From CAVPMW01 sp963706515 (lineage in GTDB: Bacteria > Chloroflexota > Anaerolineae > Anaerolineales > UBA4823), in assembly GCA_963706515.1 (NCBI GenBank), contig CAVPMW010000011.1, positions 62,001 through 126,000 on the forward strand: DNA of 64,000 bases. The letters are read 5' to 3'. The position numbers and the translations under genes are program-made. Under the pieces are notes generated by a model. The model worked only from the letters and a program-made list of their open reading frames with translations, had not been told where the DNA came from and did not search any database. Below are positions 39,678 through 49,206 of the stretch, in pieces; position 1 is the stretch's first letter; each line of letters begins with the position of its first letter.

Positions 39678-40862
39678 ATGGACAACTTATCAGCTCAAGG
39701 TAACGCAGAGTTCGAAAGCCATCGTTACGGCTCAGGAGTACTCGCGGGAAATCAAGAAGTCACCGGCGCTGCCGCCGCTATCCGAACAGGAAATGGCTCG
39801 CGCCCCGACCAGGCTAAGACCCTGGTCCGGAGCGAGGACCGCCTGGAGGACATCGTCACCTTCGGGAGCGATGCTCAGGCAGGCGTGGCGAAAATCACGA
39901 AAGATATGCTGGCCGGGGTCCGGGTCGGCACGCTGGACGAGGTAATCCAGCTCTCGGAAGGCGTCCTCGCCCAGATTCAGACTCTCGATATCAAAGACCT
40001 TTCACCAGTTGCCCGAAGGGTGGTGTTTGCCATTCTCGAAACAAAGACCGCCATCGAACAGCGCATTAAGAATTTCTTCAGGAGATACGAGCTGGTGAAT
40101 ACCCGTCTGGATCGCCAGGAGGCGGATATCTTTGCTAAGGAAACAGCCTCTACCGAACGCTACTACAAAGACGCTGAGCTCGCCAAAGCCGCCTTCGGGA
40201 TATTGCTGGATGCTCGCTGCAAAGTGATGGCGATTAAGATTTTTCTGGAGGGCGAGCATGGCTATTCTCAGCTTCAGCGCCGCCAGCAGGCGGTCGTTGA
40301 CGAACAACAGGCTGCCCGCAGGGATAACCGCTCCATAGACTATGCGATCGTCGCCGCAGGCGATCGCTATGCCAGGTATATCCAGCGCCTGGAAGGGAAA
40401 GCGGCAGGGCTGCATCAGGTGATCCTCTCCGCTTACCAGACGACCATTACCACGCGCATGATGGGTGATAACGAGATCATCATCCGGCAGAAGCTGAGCG
40501 ATATCCGCACCGATCTGCTGCCGCAGTGGCGTACGCTGATCGCTATCGCTTATCAGGCTTACCAGCAGGAAGGCATCGCCCGGTTCGTCCAACAGCTTAC
40601 TCGTTCCGAAGCGGAGCTGCGCCACCAGGTTGCCGACCAGCTCGAAACGACAGCAGAAGGCGTAGCCGATCTTATGACCCGCCCGCTCTTCGATTATGAG
40701 GCCATGCAGTACAACAACGACAAGCTGGTGAAATCGCTGGACATCCTGAAAACTGCCTCGATAGAGGCTAAGAATATCCGGGATAAGGCAGAAGAGGAAA
40801 TGCGAGCGCTTATCAGCCAGTTAGGCGACGCCGTCGCTGCGACCTCGGTGCGCAAGGAATAA
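39678..40862 (+). CDS. telA: Toxic anion resistance protein TelA family
   Basis: A 394-residue intact helical protein of the TelA/KlaA/YaaN family. Regions include LIRRYELVNTRLDRQEADIF-like helix (FFRRYELVNTRLDRQEADIF), CKVMAIKIFLEGEHGYSQLQ, AYQTTITTRMMGDNEIIIRQ, and the family core LSDIRTDLLPQWRTLIAIAY. Members are tied to resistance to tellurite, bacteriocins or antibiotics and cell-envelope stress; the mechanism is not known. The ATG at 39678 follows AAAGGA. It is the last gene of the plus-strand cluster and, unlike its neighbours, has no shift. Cytosolic, predicted coiled coils. Confidence 0.8.
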   Translation: MDNLSAQGNAEFESHRYGSGVLAGNQEVTGAAAAIRTGNGSRPDQAKTLVRSEDRLEDIVTFGSDAQAGVAKITKDMLAGVRVGTLDEVIQLSEGVLAQIQTLDIKDLSPVARRVVFAILETKTAIEQRIKNFFRRYELVNTRLDRQEADIFAKETASTERYYKDAELAKAAFGILLDARCKVMAIKIFLEGEHGYSQLQRRQQAVVDEQQAARRDNRSIDYAIVAAGDRYARYIQRLEGKAAGLHQVILSAYQTTITTRMMGDNEIIIRQKLSDIRTDLLPQWRTLIAIAYQAYQQEGIARFVQQLTRSEAELRHQVADQLETTAEGVADLMTRPLFDYEAMQYNNDKLVKSLDILKTASIEAKNIRDKAEEEMRALISQLGDAVAATSVRKE

Positions 40863-40904
40863 CCAACTAATAATGATCGCTCAGTGCAGAAGGAGAGACG
40901 AACG

Positions 40905-43094
40905 AGAACCCATATCCGGTCATATTCAGCAATAATCGTTCTGCTGCTTACAGCGGTGATGTTTGTCAGCCTGTTCTCCGTACCTCCGCCCGTCGCGGTC
41001 CCTGGTACGTGGCTCCAACCGGCAGCGATGCCAACTCTTGCCTGAGCCCTGGAAGTCCGTGCGCAACGATAATAGGAGCTATCAATAAGGCGTCTCTTCC
41101 GGCGACAACGATTTCACGTGGCGATCTCGGAGCTTTATATTATTAGCACGAATAGCGAAGTGGTGCTAATTGACAGGAACATATACCTTTCTGGAAGGGC
41201 GGGACCTAACCTTTACTACACAAGGGAGTAATTCCACCATTGATGGAAATGGAGCGTATAGTGGGATCGTTATAAATAGCGGCGTGACAGCTACTGCCTG
41301 ATCGGTTTGCCGTTCATAATGGTTTTGGCTATGGGGGTGGAATCTCGGAACGGTGCGGGCACTCTGAGCCCCTAAACAACAGCACCATCAGCGGCAACAC
41401 GACTATATTTTTAGCTAAAGCTGGAGGGGCTCAGCGACGAGGTACCTTACTCGCCCGTGAACAGCAGTATCATTAGCGGCAATACAGCCTATTCGGAAAG
41501 CAGTGGGGGGATCTATAACGTAGGTACCATGACCCTATATAACAGCACTATCGGCGAGAATATGTGGCGGGAATGGCGGCAGGCATCCGCAACGACGGCA
41601 ATATGATCCTATACAAGAACAGTACCGTCAGCGGTAACACAAGCCAGGTCGGCGGTGGCATCTACACACAAGGTTCGGTGACATTGCAAAACACCATTCT
41701 GGCTGGCAATGCATACTTTAGGGACTGGCCTAGATTGCTATGGCTCGATCACCAGCGCCGGTTACAACCTGATCGGAGGATACGAGCGGCTGCACCATTT
41801 CCAGCGAGACACCGCCACAGGAAACATCACAGGGCAGTGGATCCCTTGCTGGGTACCTTTGCAAGACAGATGGTGGTCCAACGCTCACCCAGGCGCTTCT
41901 GCCCGGCAGCCCGGCCATCAACGCTGGCAACCCGGCTGGCTGTACCGATCAGCAGGGTAATCCTTCTCACTCCGACCAACGAGGTAAACCCCGCGTCGGT
42001 CGCTGTGACATTGGCGCTTATGAATTGCAGCCGCTTAGGGTTTTCTGCCAAGCTGGCGGATCGCCAAGTTTCTCACCACTGGGGAAGCCATTTCATATAC
42101 CATCACACTCGACAACCCTGGTGCGGCTGAAAGTCACTGGCGCGCAGTTATCCGACGCTCTGCCTGCTCATCTCGGATTTGTGAATGGCTCGCTATCCGC
42201 GAGACAAAGGCGCAGGCAGCATCTTATCAGAATGGTGCGATTTCGTGGAGCGGGTACGCTGTGCTGCGCAGGAGCAGGTGCAGGTTGGCTTTTCGCTGCC
42301 ACCATCGATGACTTGGCGTCCATCGAATCGACCCATCGCCAATACGGCAGAAATCCGAGGCGGTGGGGAGGTTTTCGCTGCGAAAGGCAGCCGTGCTGGT
42401 GAGAGCCTGTCGGATCGAGCCCTATCGAAATCATCTCCCAGCCATCCTGAGGCCTTGCCATCCCCCTCTACTCTGACAACTTCAGCAATCCTGCCAGCGG
42501 CGTGGCTTGTGGGCGGACGATGGAGATAACCGCTACGAATACCTGAACAGGTGAGTACCGCATCCTGGTACGCCCGGCTCCCATGGGGGGCAGGCGTCGA
42601 TCCCGGGTTCCAGTCTTGCGGATTACTCCGTCGCTGTCAACCTGCGGAACCTCATTATGCGGCTCGACGGCTGGTATGGGATTGCCTTCGGGGTCGCTGG
42701 CGATTGGAGCACATTCTACACGTTGGAGATCTATCCGAATGGCTGGTACGGTATTTACCGTTATGACCCGACCGCCATTGTTACTCTCTCTGAGGCATCG
42801 TTCACCAGCAATCCCATCAGGGCAGCGCGGCCAACCAGATCAAAGTCGAGCGGATTGGATCGACCATCAACGCCTACGCCAATGGCCAGCTTCTGGCAAG
42901 CGTTGACCGATGGCACCTACGCTGGCTCCCGAGATACATCGGGCTAGTGGTGTTCAGTGATAACCAGCCGAACGTTGATATCCGTTTCCGATAATTTCAC
43001 TGTACGTGCTCAAGCGGCTCGTGCTGGGCCGGCTGCTGCCTTGAGCGTTACGGATGGGGCTTCTGAATTGCCGGCTCAGCGATTTCTCGAGTAG
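40905..43094 (+). pseudogene. Secreted right-handed beta-helix surface protein, heavily frameshifted
   Basis: The pieces fit one secreted protein. Start region: a signal-like helix SAIIVLLLTAVMFVSLF, then YVAPTGSDANSCLSPGSPCA, the common N-terminus of polymorphic beta-helix proteins. The middle has repeated N-S-T-I-S-G-N-type units (for example YNSTIGEN, GGIYNVGTMTLYNSTI, VTLQNTILAGNA). Later parts include AISYTITLDNPGAAESHW (a DUF11-like repeat) and a C-terminal globular part with IMRLDGWYGIAFGVAGDWST and LEIYPNGWYGIYRYDPTAIV, ending FLE at 43094. At least ten shifts occur. It could be a dead gene or one with many sequence errors. It follows TelA by about 40 bp after AAGGAGAG, but no clean start is visible. 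Confidence 0.55.
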
Positions 43095-43237
43095 ATCCAA
43101 CGCGTTGAGAAAAGCCATGGAAAACTCCAGCGGTAAAGCAGGTGAGTCGCATGCCAGCCAGGGGAATCCCCATCTGGCTGGTAATTGCCCGCCGCGGACC
43201 CTGGTAATTTAACCGGATAAAGATCGAAGGTGATCGA

Positions 43238-43867
43238 ATGACTATTGAAGATGAACTTCGACCTGAGCTAACGCCGGTACCGGTCTGGAACAACTGGCAC
43301 TGCCGCCACCGGCTCCTGCTAACAAGTCGGAGCAGGAGTGTATTCATCATCATTGGTGGGCTGATCGTTTTTCTGTGCGCTTGTTTGGGGATTTCTGGCA
43401 CCTTGCGTAGGGATTTGTGGCGGGACCATTGGCGCGTTGGCGGTCAAGACTTATACGGAAGAGGCCAAAGGTCGAAAGCGTCATATGATGATTGTGTCTG
43501 GGCCTGATGGCTGGTAAAGAGGCCAGTCAAGCCTATCGCCTGTTTTCGACTCGTGCGGAAAAGAAATGTATCGTTAGCCGACAACGAGAAACTCTTGGAA
43601 GGCAATAATTACACGCTGTTTGAAGGCTATCGAGGTGTGACCATCACCGGCGTAGCACGCCTCAACGCCACCGTTCACTCGGACCCCGATATGCCCCAAG
43701 GACAGGTTACCGAGGTAGAAGGTGAGATTTCCTACTCTGACGGTTATACGGGCACCTTCAATGCTGTTTCTTGAAAGGACGGAGATGAGTGGCGACTCTT
43801 CGGTATCAATGTTACAGTCCCACCGGACAAGTTCGGTCCTAGGTTTTCTAGTAATAGCCAGCTTTGA
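43238..43867 (+). pseudogene. Single-TM protein with NTF2-like or DUF4878-like tail, disrupted
   Basis: Starts MTIEDELRPELTPVPVWNNW, with a TM segment FIIIGGLIVFLCACLGISGT. After shifts near 43410 and 43530 the exported part reads LLEGNNYTLFEGYRGVTITG, EVEGEISYSDGYTGTFNAV. A TGA at about 43772 interrupts it, yet the same frame goes on KDGDEWRLFGINVTVPPDKF to a stop at 43867. The ending WRLFGINVTVPP is typical of small extracytoplasmic proteins with an NTF2-like fold. The inner stop and shifts may be errors. Confidence 0.45.
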
Positions 43868-43954
43868 GCAGTTAAGCTAATCGATTGATGGTGAATTGGT
43901 TGTCCAGAGAGGAGCTTCCATTATGATCGGACCTTTAGGATTCTAGTAGGCGAA

Positions 43955-44191
43955 ATGGTTGCACTGTTTTTCGCTGTCTACCTGATCGAGAGGAGCTCCA
44001 AATCCCAGGAACAAACGGGCAGACGATCCCATTTCGTCCGAATAGTAGGAATTTTAGTAATGATTGGCGTTGCTGCGGGAATATGGTTTGGCGGGAATAT
44101 ACAATGCCTTGTAATTCTGGGGATATTTATCCTGCTGGGATATGGTATTTTCAGATATTTTGGGAATGTCCGTTCTCGTCCTCTCGATTAG
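43955..44191 (+). CDS. Small two-to-three-helix membrane protein
   Basis: 78 residues with three hydrophobic segments: MVALFFAVYLIERSS, VRIVGILVMIGVAAGIWFGG and CLVILGIFILLGYGIFRYFG. The frame is open further upstream (FRILVGEM), so the start may be earlier if a shift is repaired. No family recognised. It lies between the disrupted NTF2-like gene and another tiny membrane gene. Confidence 0.45.
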   Translation: MVALFFAVYLIERSSKSQEQTGRRSHFVRIVGILVMIGVAAGIWFGGNIQCLVILGIFILLGYGIFRYFGNVRSRPLD

Positions 44192-44203
44192 TCTCAAGAA
44201 ATA

Positions 44204-44371
44204 ATGGGAACCTCGGACAATGTAGCACCGCTCCCTCGCAAGGGATTGGCGCGAAACACAAAAATCGTCATCGGTTGCAGTACTGTTATCCTCATCGCCA
44301 TCGGGCTGATATGCACTGGCACAGGTTATTTTAATCTACACCCTCAAATAAGCTCTCATCACATTGGCTGA
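44204..44371 (+). CDS. Tiny single-TM protein
   Basis: 55 residues from an ATG at 44204: MGTSDNVAPLPRKGLARNTK, then a helix IVIGCSTVILIAIGLICTGT and a short tail ending SSHHIG. A weak AAGAAATA is upstream. It follows the previous small membrane gene by 12 bp and could be part of the same unit, or the N-terminus of a broken larger protein. No family. Confidence 0.35.
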   Translation: MGTSDNVAPLPRKGLARNTKIVIGCSTVILIAIGLICTGTGYFNLHPQISSHHIG

Positions 44372-44405
44372 TAAATGCCGTCTCTTCACCCGTTATAATT
44401 GCCCA

Positions 44406-45851
44406 ATGCAACGAAATTTCTTACCCCGCTTGTGGCAGGGGCTGATCCTGCTGCTGGTCTTACTCGTTCCACTGGGCGGGTTGCAAGCGGGGCGCCATCC
44501 AGCGCACTTGCCCAGTCCGGCGGGGTGACCGCCTTCGACCTGATCATCGCCATGAACACGCTGCGCGCTTCGTACGGGCTGCCGGCGCTGGTGGAAGACC
44601 CGATCATCGACGCCGTCGCCCAGTCGACGGCGGAGATCATGGCTGCCAACAATATGTCGTCGCACATCGGCGACGTGCGCGGGCGGCTGCAGGCGGCCGG
44701 CTACGGCGGCGGGGCGCAGGTGTGGGCGACCGAAAATTTCGCCGTGGGCGGCATCCTTCGGCATCGACGAGATCATGCTGGTCTGGTGCGACGCTTCGCA
44801 CATGATCCCGGCGGTCAACCCGGCTTACTGCAACGTCGGGGCAGGGGTCGCCAAAGCCGCCAACGGGCGCACCTATTACATCTTGCAGGCGGCCTACACC
44901 TCGGCTAAATCCTGCGGGGAATATAAATCCGTGGGCGGCGGGAGCAACACCCAGCCCGGCGGGGTGACGGGCGTATCGCAGATCATCATCCCGGTGAAGA
45001 TCGCCACGCCGGACGCCGAAGGCAGGGTCTTCCACGAAGTGAAGGCCGGGCAATCCTTCTGGGCCATCGCCGTGGCTTACAAGATCACCATCAACGACCT
45101 GGAGGTGTGGAACAATCTTTCACGAGCAGAACAAGCTGCAGATCGGGCAGAAGCTGTTCATCCCCGGCAGCAACACGAAGGGCTATGCCACGCCCACGCC
45201 GGTGGGCATGATCCAGGTAGCACGCCCGACGCGGACGGCAGGATCGTGCATTCCGTCGCAGCCCTACAACACGCTGATCACGATCGCCGATGCCTACGGG
45301 GTGAAGGTCGATACTATCCTGGCGAATAACGGCCTGCAGGTGGATTGGCCCTTGCAGATCGGGCAGAAGCTGGTGATCGACCCGGGAACTTTACCCCCAG
45401 CCCTACCCCCCGCCCGCTGACCCCCATCGAGAAGCTCACCCCGGCCAGCGATGGCAAGTATTACCACACGGTCAGCAGCGGGGAGACGCTGTCGTGGATC
45501 GCCGGTTATTACGGCGTGAACATGGGCGAGCTGATGGCCTGGAACGGGCTGAGCGCCAGCTCGATCATCTTCCCCGGGGAAAAGCTGCTGCTGCAGGTGA
45601 CGCCGCCCGCCACCGAGACGCCCGTGCCCCCGCCGGCAACGCCCACGCCGCTCCCTGTCGCAACCTTTACGCCGTCTCCTACACGTGAAAGCTCCGCGGC
45701 GCAGCCGCCATCCCCCACGGCGACCCCCGCCGAGCCTGTAGCGGAGTCTCCCTTCGCCGGTGGGAAGCTTACAGGCATGCTGATCTTATTTGTCGCTCTG
45801 GCTGCAGGGGGATTGATCGTAGCGGGATTTTTCATGCGCCGGAAATCGTAA
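44406..45851 (+). CDS. CAP-domain and LysM cell-wall protein with C-terminal anchor, frameshifted
   Basis: From the ATG at 44406: signal MQRNFLPRLWQGLILLLVLL; after a shift a CAP/SCP domain with LIIAMNTLRASYGLPALVED, STAEIMAANNMSSHIGDV and YYILQAAYTS; then three LysM-type peptidoglycan-binding repeats (VKAGQSFWAIAVAYKITIND; ITIADAYGVKVDTILANNGL; VSSGETLSWIAGYYGVNMGE); a long Pro/Thr linker; and a C-terminal helix ILFVALAAGGLIVAGFFMRR. About 480 residues. At least three shifts. It should sit outside, bound to the wall and membrane, perhaps a cell-wall-associated protease-like or adhesion factor. Repeats start downstream. Confidence 0.75.
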
Positions 45852-45959
45852 GGGCTAGCTGGCTGTCCTCAGGCTTGGGTAGGGTATTACCCTCCCATTT
45901 TAGGGGAGGCCCAGGGAGGGATCGCTTCCCCAACCGCCTGTCGAAAGCCCCGCCCAGCG

Positions 45960-46104
45960 TGAACTGAGCGATCTCGGGCGTGGTGCATGTTCACATACCA
46001 ATCCCTCCTTGCGTATACCTTCAGCACTCTGACATTCGTCCACCAAGCGATTGAGGCCGGCGAAGATGCTCTAAAAGTTATACGCTCTGCAGAGAGGGTG
46101 GGCC
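45960..46104. repeat. Repeat C copy 1, about 145 bp, with tRNA-Ser-like end
   Basis: Matches 48072-48216 over its whole length with scattered changes (shared stretches such as GAGCGATCTCGGGCGTGGTG, CATGTTCACAT and TTGCGTATACCTTCAGCACT). Its right end, GCTCTGCAGAGAGGGTGGG, resembles the complement of a tRNA-Ser acceptor/T-arm, but is degenerate. A third partial copy lies at 59621. No gene inside. Such tRNA-derived ends are used as attachment sites by integrases. Confidence 0.6.
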
Positions 46105-46132
46105 GCATCTCCACGGTGGGTGTAATAGATGG

Positions 46133-46178
46133 AAAAAGCCTGTATCCTATCAAAGTTATTGATTGGTACAGGCTTTTT
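46133..46178. terminator. Hairpin with U-tract
   Basis: AAAAAGCCTGTA (46133-46144) pairs with TACAGGCTTTTT (46167-46178) around a 22-base loop. It ends in a T-run on both strands, so it can terminate either direction. It is between repeat C and the higBA promoter. Confidence 0.6.
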
Positions 46179-46222
46179 GATAGTCGCGCTCCATTCCATT
46201 TCTAAAAAATGGTTTATAGCGC

Positions 46223-46251
46223 TTTACGCTTAGCGCAATGCGTTATATAAT
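46223..46251 (+). promoter_or_regulatory. Sigma-70-type promoter of higBA
   Basis: -35 TTTACG at 46223-46228 and -10 TATAAT at 46246-46251 with a 17-base spacer, 12 bases before the toxin ATG. The spacer and upstream bases contain GCGCTTTACGCTTAGCGC, a near-dyad, and GCGTTATATAA, the kind of place where a HigA repressor would bind. Confidence 0.65.
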
Positions 46252-46263
46252 ATATCGGAACAC

Positions 46264-46545
46264 ATGATCAAATCTTTCAAGAGCAAGGAAACTGCCCGAA
46301 TCTTTGCCCGTTTGCGCTCGACCCGGTTGCCAGGAGACATCCAACAGGTCAGCTACCGTAAGCTACGTATGCTTAACAATGCCGTCACATTGGACGATCT
46401 TCGAGTTCCTCCAGCAAACCGGCTGGAGAAGCTCAGCGGTGACCGGGCAGGGCAGTACAGCATCCGGATCAACGATCAATGGCGGATCTGCTTTGAATGG
46501 ATCGATGGTGATGCCTATAACGTAGAAATCGTGGATTATCATTAG
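46264..46545 (+). CDS. higB: Type II toxin, HigB (RelE/ParE fold)
   Basis: A 93-residue RelE-superfamily mRNA-interferase-type toxin. It starts MIKSFKSKETARIFARLRST and ends with the fold's last strands YSIRINDQWRICFEWIDGDA and VEIVDYH; the catalytic-type residues R and H lie in that end. HigB cleaves mRNA on the ribosome when free of antitoxin. Here the toxin precedes the antitoxin by 11 bp, the reverse of most TA loci and the standard order for higBA. The promoter TTTACG-17-TATAAT is directly upstream. Confidence 0.9.
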   Translation: MIKSFKSKETARIFARLRSTRLPGDIQQVSYRKLRMLNNAVTLDDLRVPPANRLEKLSGDRAGQYSIRINDQWRICFEWIDGDAYNVEIVDYH

Positions 46546-46556
46546 GAGCTGGTAAT

Positions 46557-46859
46557 ATGAACGAGAAGCTAAATCCTGTACATCCTGGGGAGGTACTGTT
46601 AGAAGAATTCCTCAAGCCAATGGGTTTGAGCCAGAACCGGTTGTCGTTAGAGATCGGGGTACACCCCCGGCGGATCAATGAGATCGTGCTCGGCAAGCGG
46701 CGCATCACTGCCGATACTGCCCTGCGCCTGGCGCGCTATTTCGGCACATCACCCCAGTTCTGGATGGGATTGCAGAACGATTATGATCTAGATGTGGCTG
46801 CCGATACCTTGGGAGACAGGCTGGATATCGAGGTGCGGCCTATGGCGGTATCTGGGTAA
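46557..46859 (+). CDS. higA: HigA-family antitoxin
   Basis: A 100-residue Xre-type helix-turn-helix antitoxin. It begins MNEKLNPVHPGEVLLEEFLK, then the DNA-binding helices MGLSQNRLSLEIGVHPRRIN, EIVLGKRRITADTALRLARY and FGTSPQFWMGLQNDYDL. The HPGEVLLEEFL block is specific for HigA/VapI. It neutralises the HigB toxin and represses the promoter. Intact; no terminator seen. Confidence 0.9.
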   Translation: MNEKLNPVHPGEVLLEEFLKPMGLSQNRLSLEIGVHPRRINEIVLGKRRITADTALRLARYFGTSPQFWMGLQNDYDLDVAADTLGDRLDIEVRPMAVSG

Positions 46860-46904
46860 TTCTAACGATACGGGGTTCTTGGTAGGTTCGTCTCAGGAAA
46901 ACCT

Positions 46905-46940
46905 GCGGAGAGGGTGGGATTCGAACCCACGCTGGTTACG
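46905..46940 (-). tRNA. tRNA-Ser 3' fragment (T-arm and acceptor strand)
   Basis: Read on the minus strand, the piece contains GTGGGTTCGAATCCCACCCT and ends CTCTCCGCA, the perfect T-arm, with its GTTCGAATC loop, and the acceptor 3' strand of a tRNA-Ser. The 5' half is missing: no CGGAGAG partner or anticodon arm is found in the next 90 bases. It is therefore a fragment, probably the tail of a tRNA gene left by integration or duplication. Confidence 0.6.
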
Positions 46941-47113
46941 TATAAGCTGTCCTACCAGAGAGTGCTGCGTGCTGATTGCTGCGTGGATCCTTCCCGCCAG
47001 AAAGCTCGATACATCACCTCGAAATTAACGGCAAGCCTGTCAAACAGGTGAGGAGAGAGCTTATGCGTACAGCGATGGCGATCTTGCCGCCTTGGCGGTT
47101 CGAAATGTTCTAC

Positions 47114-47185
47114 ACCGCAAAGACGCAAAGCTCGCCAAGCTATAAGTTTCAAAAGTCAGCTTAGCGATCTTGGCGCCTTAGCGGT
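47114..47185. repeat. 72-bp imperfect inverted repeat
   Basis: ACCGCAAAGACGCAAAGCTC (from 47114) and the complement of the right arm, ACCGCTAAGGCGCCAAGATC (from 47185 back), match at most positions. It lies 26 bp beyond the stop of the minus-strand membrane gene. This type of ACCGCnAAGnCGC element is a common small interspersed palindrome; it has no coding capacity. Confidence 0.6.
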
Positions 47186-47210
47186 TAAATTTATATAGAA
47201 TGGATCTTTA

Positions 47211-47723
47211 TTATTTCGCCCTTAATTCTCTCGATTGCACGAAAATGCCGGCTGCTATGAGCACGAGGAAGAGGAGAGACGCAACGGCGGCGCCCAAGGT
47301 GAACATCCCGTTCACCTTTCCTGCGATGGCATTCGCGCCAGCCCAGGAGGTGAGCAGGATGAGGCCCCAGTCAAACAGGAAGATCATCAACAAAAAGCCC
47401 ACTACAGCCCCGATCAGCGCCATCAGCATCCAGCTCCAATTGATGCCAAACATGCTGAGGAATAGCGGCAATCCCACTGCTCCCGCCAGCGCCCCAACGA
47501 TGTAGCCGACGATCTTGATAAACTTGGTCGCCAGCCAGGCGAAGATCGCGCCGATAATGATTGCCACGATCAACCCCAGCCACCCGCCTCCGAACACGTT
47601 ATCGAACAGGTTGAAGATGAACAAAAATGCCACCATCGCGGCTGCCAGCCAGAAAAACCGGCGCCCTGCGAAAAGCAGGATCAGTCCTGCTACGACCGAA
47701 AGAATTAACGAGATCCATTCCAT
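47211..47723 (-). CDS. Multi-helix membrane protein (DUF4203/TMEM198-like pattern)
   Basis: 170 residues, with six hydrophobic segments: LILSVVAGLILLFAGRRFFW, MVAFLFIFNLFDNVF, GLIVAIIIGAIFAWLATKF, YIVGALAGAVGLPLFLSM, WMLMALIGAVVGFLLMIFLF and AAVASLLFLVLIAAGIFV. Glycine-rich helices like these are typical of the DUF4203 group, unknown in function. Start ATG at 47723, with GGAGG-like GGAGGCAAAC upstream. Intact. Confidence 0.65.
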   Translation of the reverse strand: MEWISLILSVVAGLILLFAGRRFFWLAAAMVAFLFIFNLFDNVFGGGWLGLIVAIIIGAIFAWLATKFIKIVGYIVGALAGAVGLPLFLSMFGINWSWMLMALIGAVVGFLLMIFLFDWGLILLTSWAGANAIAGKVNGMFTLGAAVASLLFLVLIAAGIFVQSRELRAK

Positions 47724-48473
47724 GTTTGCCTCCGTATTGTGAGACGTGTAACGAGTCTAGAAAGTGACCGTCCAAAATGTATAACCCCAATCGGGTCTGG
47801 AAGTTCTTCAAATCATTCACCGCGGAGAAGACATTTACCGCAAAGCTTTGCGGCGGTCTCTGCTTCGGACCGGAACTCGATCGGTTTGCCGCACCTACCC
47901 CAATCCTACAAAATAACTGTGACATAGAGGTAGATATCGGATATATGAGCACCGGTGTCGAAATCGTGCTGCAGATTTCTGACAAGACAAGCACTTGTCT
48001 TGTAACATTTTGACTATCGCCGAAGAGTATATACCGTGATGGATAAGCCATTAAAAGAGAGATCGCCTTGCGTGAAATGAGCGATCTCGGGCGTGGTGCA
48101 TGTTCACATGCCAATCCCGCCTTGCGTATACCTTCAGCACTCTGACAGTCGTCCACCAAGCGCTGCTGTCGGCGATGACGCACTGAAAGTTATACGCGCT
48201 GTGGAGAGGGTAGGTGCCCGCCAGCCGAGCGTGAAGTAGACTAAAAGCAATTATTAGCCGGCTCTCGATACTGAAACCTGGGATTTTTCACAAGTCAGAA
48301 TAAGAATGGATCGCTTATAATTAAGACAATCAACATCTTATTACTGCTAGAATGCCTTCCATTCTGTTTCATTGAACAATAAAGGAGTTGCTGGCGATCG
48401 AGGGGTAATCAGCCTCGCTAAGGAGTGCTGGCTTGGTCCTCAGCCCGTAAATACGATCTATCGGAGAAATATC
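47724..48473. other. Non-coding stretch with repeats
   Basis: No gene supported. It holds a short inverted repeat (ACCGCAAAGCTTTGCGGCGGT near 47838), the repeat C copy 2 at 48072-48216, and A/T-rich sequence before the lipoprotein start. Confidence 0.45.
48072..48216. repeat. Repeat C copy 2
   Basis: Aligns without large gaps with 45960-46104. Its end, CGCGCTGTGGAGAGGGTAGG, is the same degenerate tRNA-Ser-like end. About 2.1 kb separates the two copies, with higBA, the tRNA fragment and a membrane gene between them, which would fit a small inserted or duplicated segment. Confidence 0.6.
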
Positions 48474-49100
48474 ATGAGCACACAGCCTCGAATGTGGAGG
48501 GTCATCGTTGGAATTGGCTTAATCGTGATGACAATGGCCTGCACCTTGCCATCGTTGGTCGGTACAGCCACACCCACTCCCGGCTTGGTGGCGATCGGCA
48601 GCAAGGAGGGCACGGGCGGCGGCACGGGCGGCGGCAGCGGCAGCGGAAGCGGCGGCAACCAGTCACTTCCCCCTTCCAATGAGACTCTTCCGGAGGCAAC
48701 AGCTACCCCCACCATTCCGCTTCCCAATCCGGGCGGTCCTTACGTGGTCAAGCAGGTTGAATCGTTAGGCGGTGAAGTCATTTCAGGCCAGGTTTGCAGC
48801 CTTTCGGCTCCATTTTCCGTGAATTCCGCGACCTCCAAAGTTGCGTGGGTCTTCAATTTCATTCCCAAAGATGCCCATCACGGCATCTTGACTTACGTCT
48901 ATTCGATCCCCTCCGCTGGCGAGTCGCATAATGCCACCGGAAGCTACACCATCAGCCCGCCAGATAAAGATGGCACGCTCCACCTGTCATTGCAGGTCTC
49001 CGATCATGTGACCTTTAAAGGCTTTGATGGAAACATACCCGTCTCGTATAAATTTGACCTGGTGCCGTCTGGCAGCACGTCTTGTCCGCCAACGCCGTAA
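48474..49100 (+). CDS. Lipoprotein with Gly/Ser-rich linker, unknown
   Basis: About 208 residues. From the ATG at 48474 (GGAG upstream) it reads MSTQPRMWRVIVGIGLIVMT then MACTLPSL, a lipobox. A Gly/Ser repeat (GTGGGTGGGSGSGSGG) is followed by a Pro/Thr stretch and an all-beta domain (PYVVKQVESLGGEVISGQVC, SATSKVAWVFNFIPKDAHHG, TLHLSLQVSDHVTFKGFDGN). The domain is not recognised. Exported and lipid-anchored. An upstream in-frame start (48372) has no ribosome site. Confidence 0.65.
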   Translation: MSTQPRMWRVIVGIGLIVMTMACTLPSLVGTATPTPGLVAIGSKEGTGGGTGGGSGSGSGGNQSLPPSNETLPEATATPTIPLPNPGGPYVVKQVESLGGEVISGQVCSLSAPFSVNSATSKVAWVFNFIPKDAHHGILTYVYSIPSAGESHNATGSYTISPPDKDGTLHLSLQVSDHVTFKGFDGNIPVSYKFDLVPSGSTSCPPTP

Positions 49101-49206
49101 GATGTGATTCAAGTCCGCATGGTATGCAATTTAATAACGAAATCGCCCAGCTTCCGCCGGACGATCTGCCCTCTGCTGACCCAAATCTAAAATCGTAAAT
49201 CTGCAG

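Noticed and set aside
40905..43094. Several separate small genes
   Set aside because: The fragments join in order into one beta-helix protein with a typical N-terminus and C-terminal domain; independent starts with ribosome sites are lacking.
45987..46205. Small protein reading through repeat C
   Set aside because: The frame follows a DNA repeat that ends in tRNA-like sequence; no ribosome site or family pattern, and it is not kept open in copy 2.
46905..46940. Complete tRNA-Ser gene
   Set aside because: Only the T-arm and acceptor 3' strand are present; there is no 5' acceptor strand or anticodon arm in the following 90 bases.
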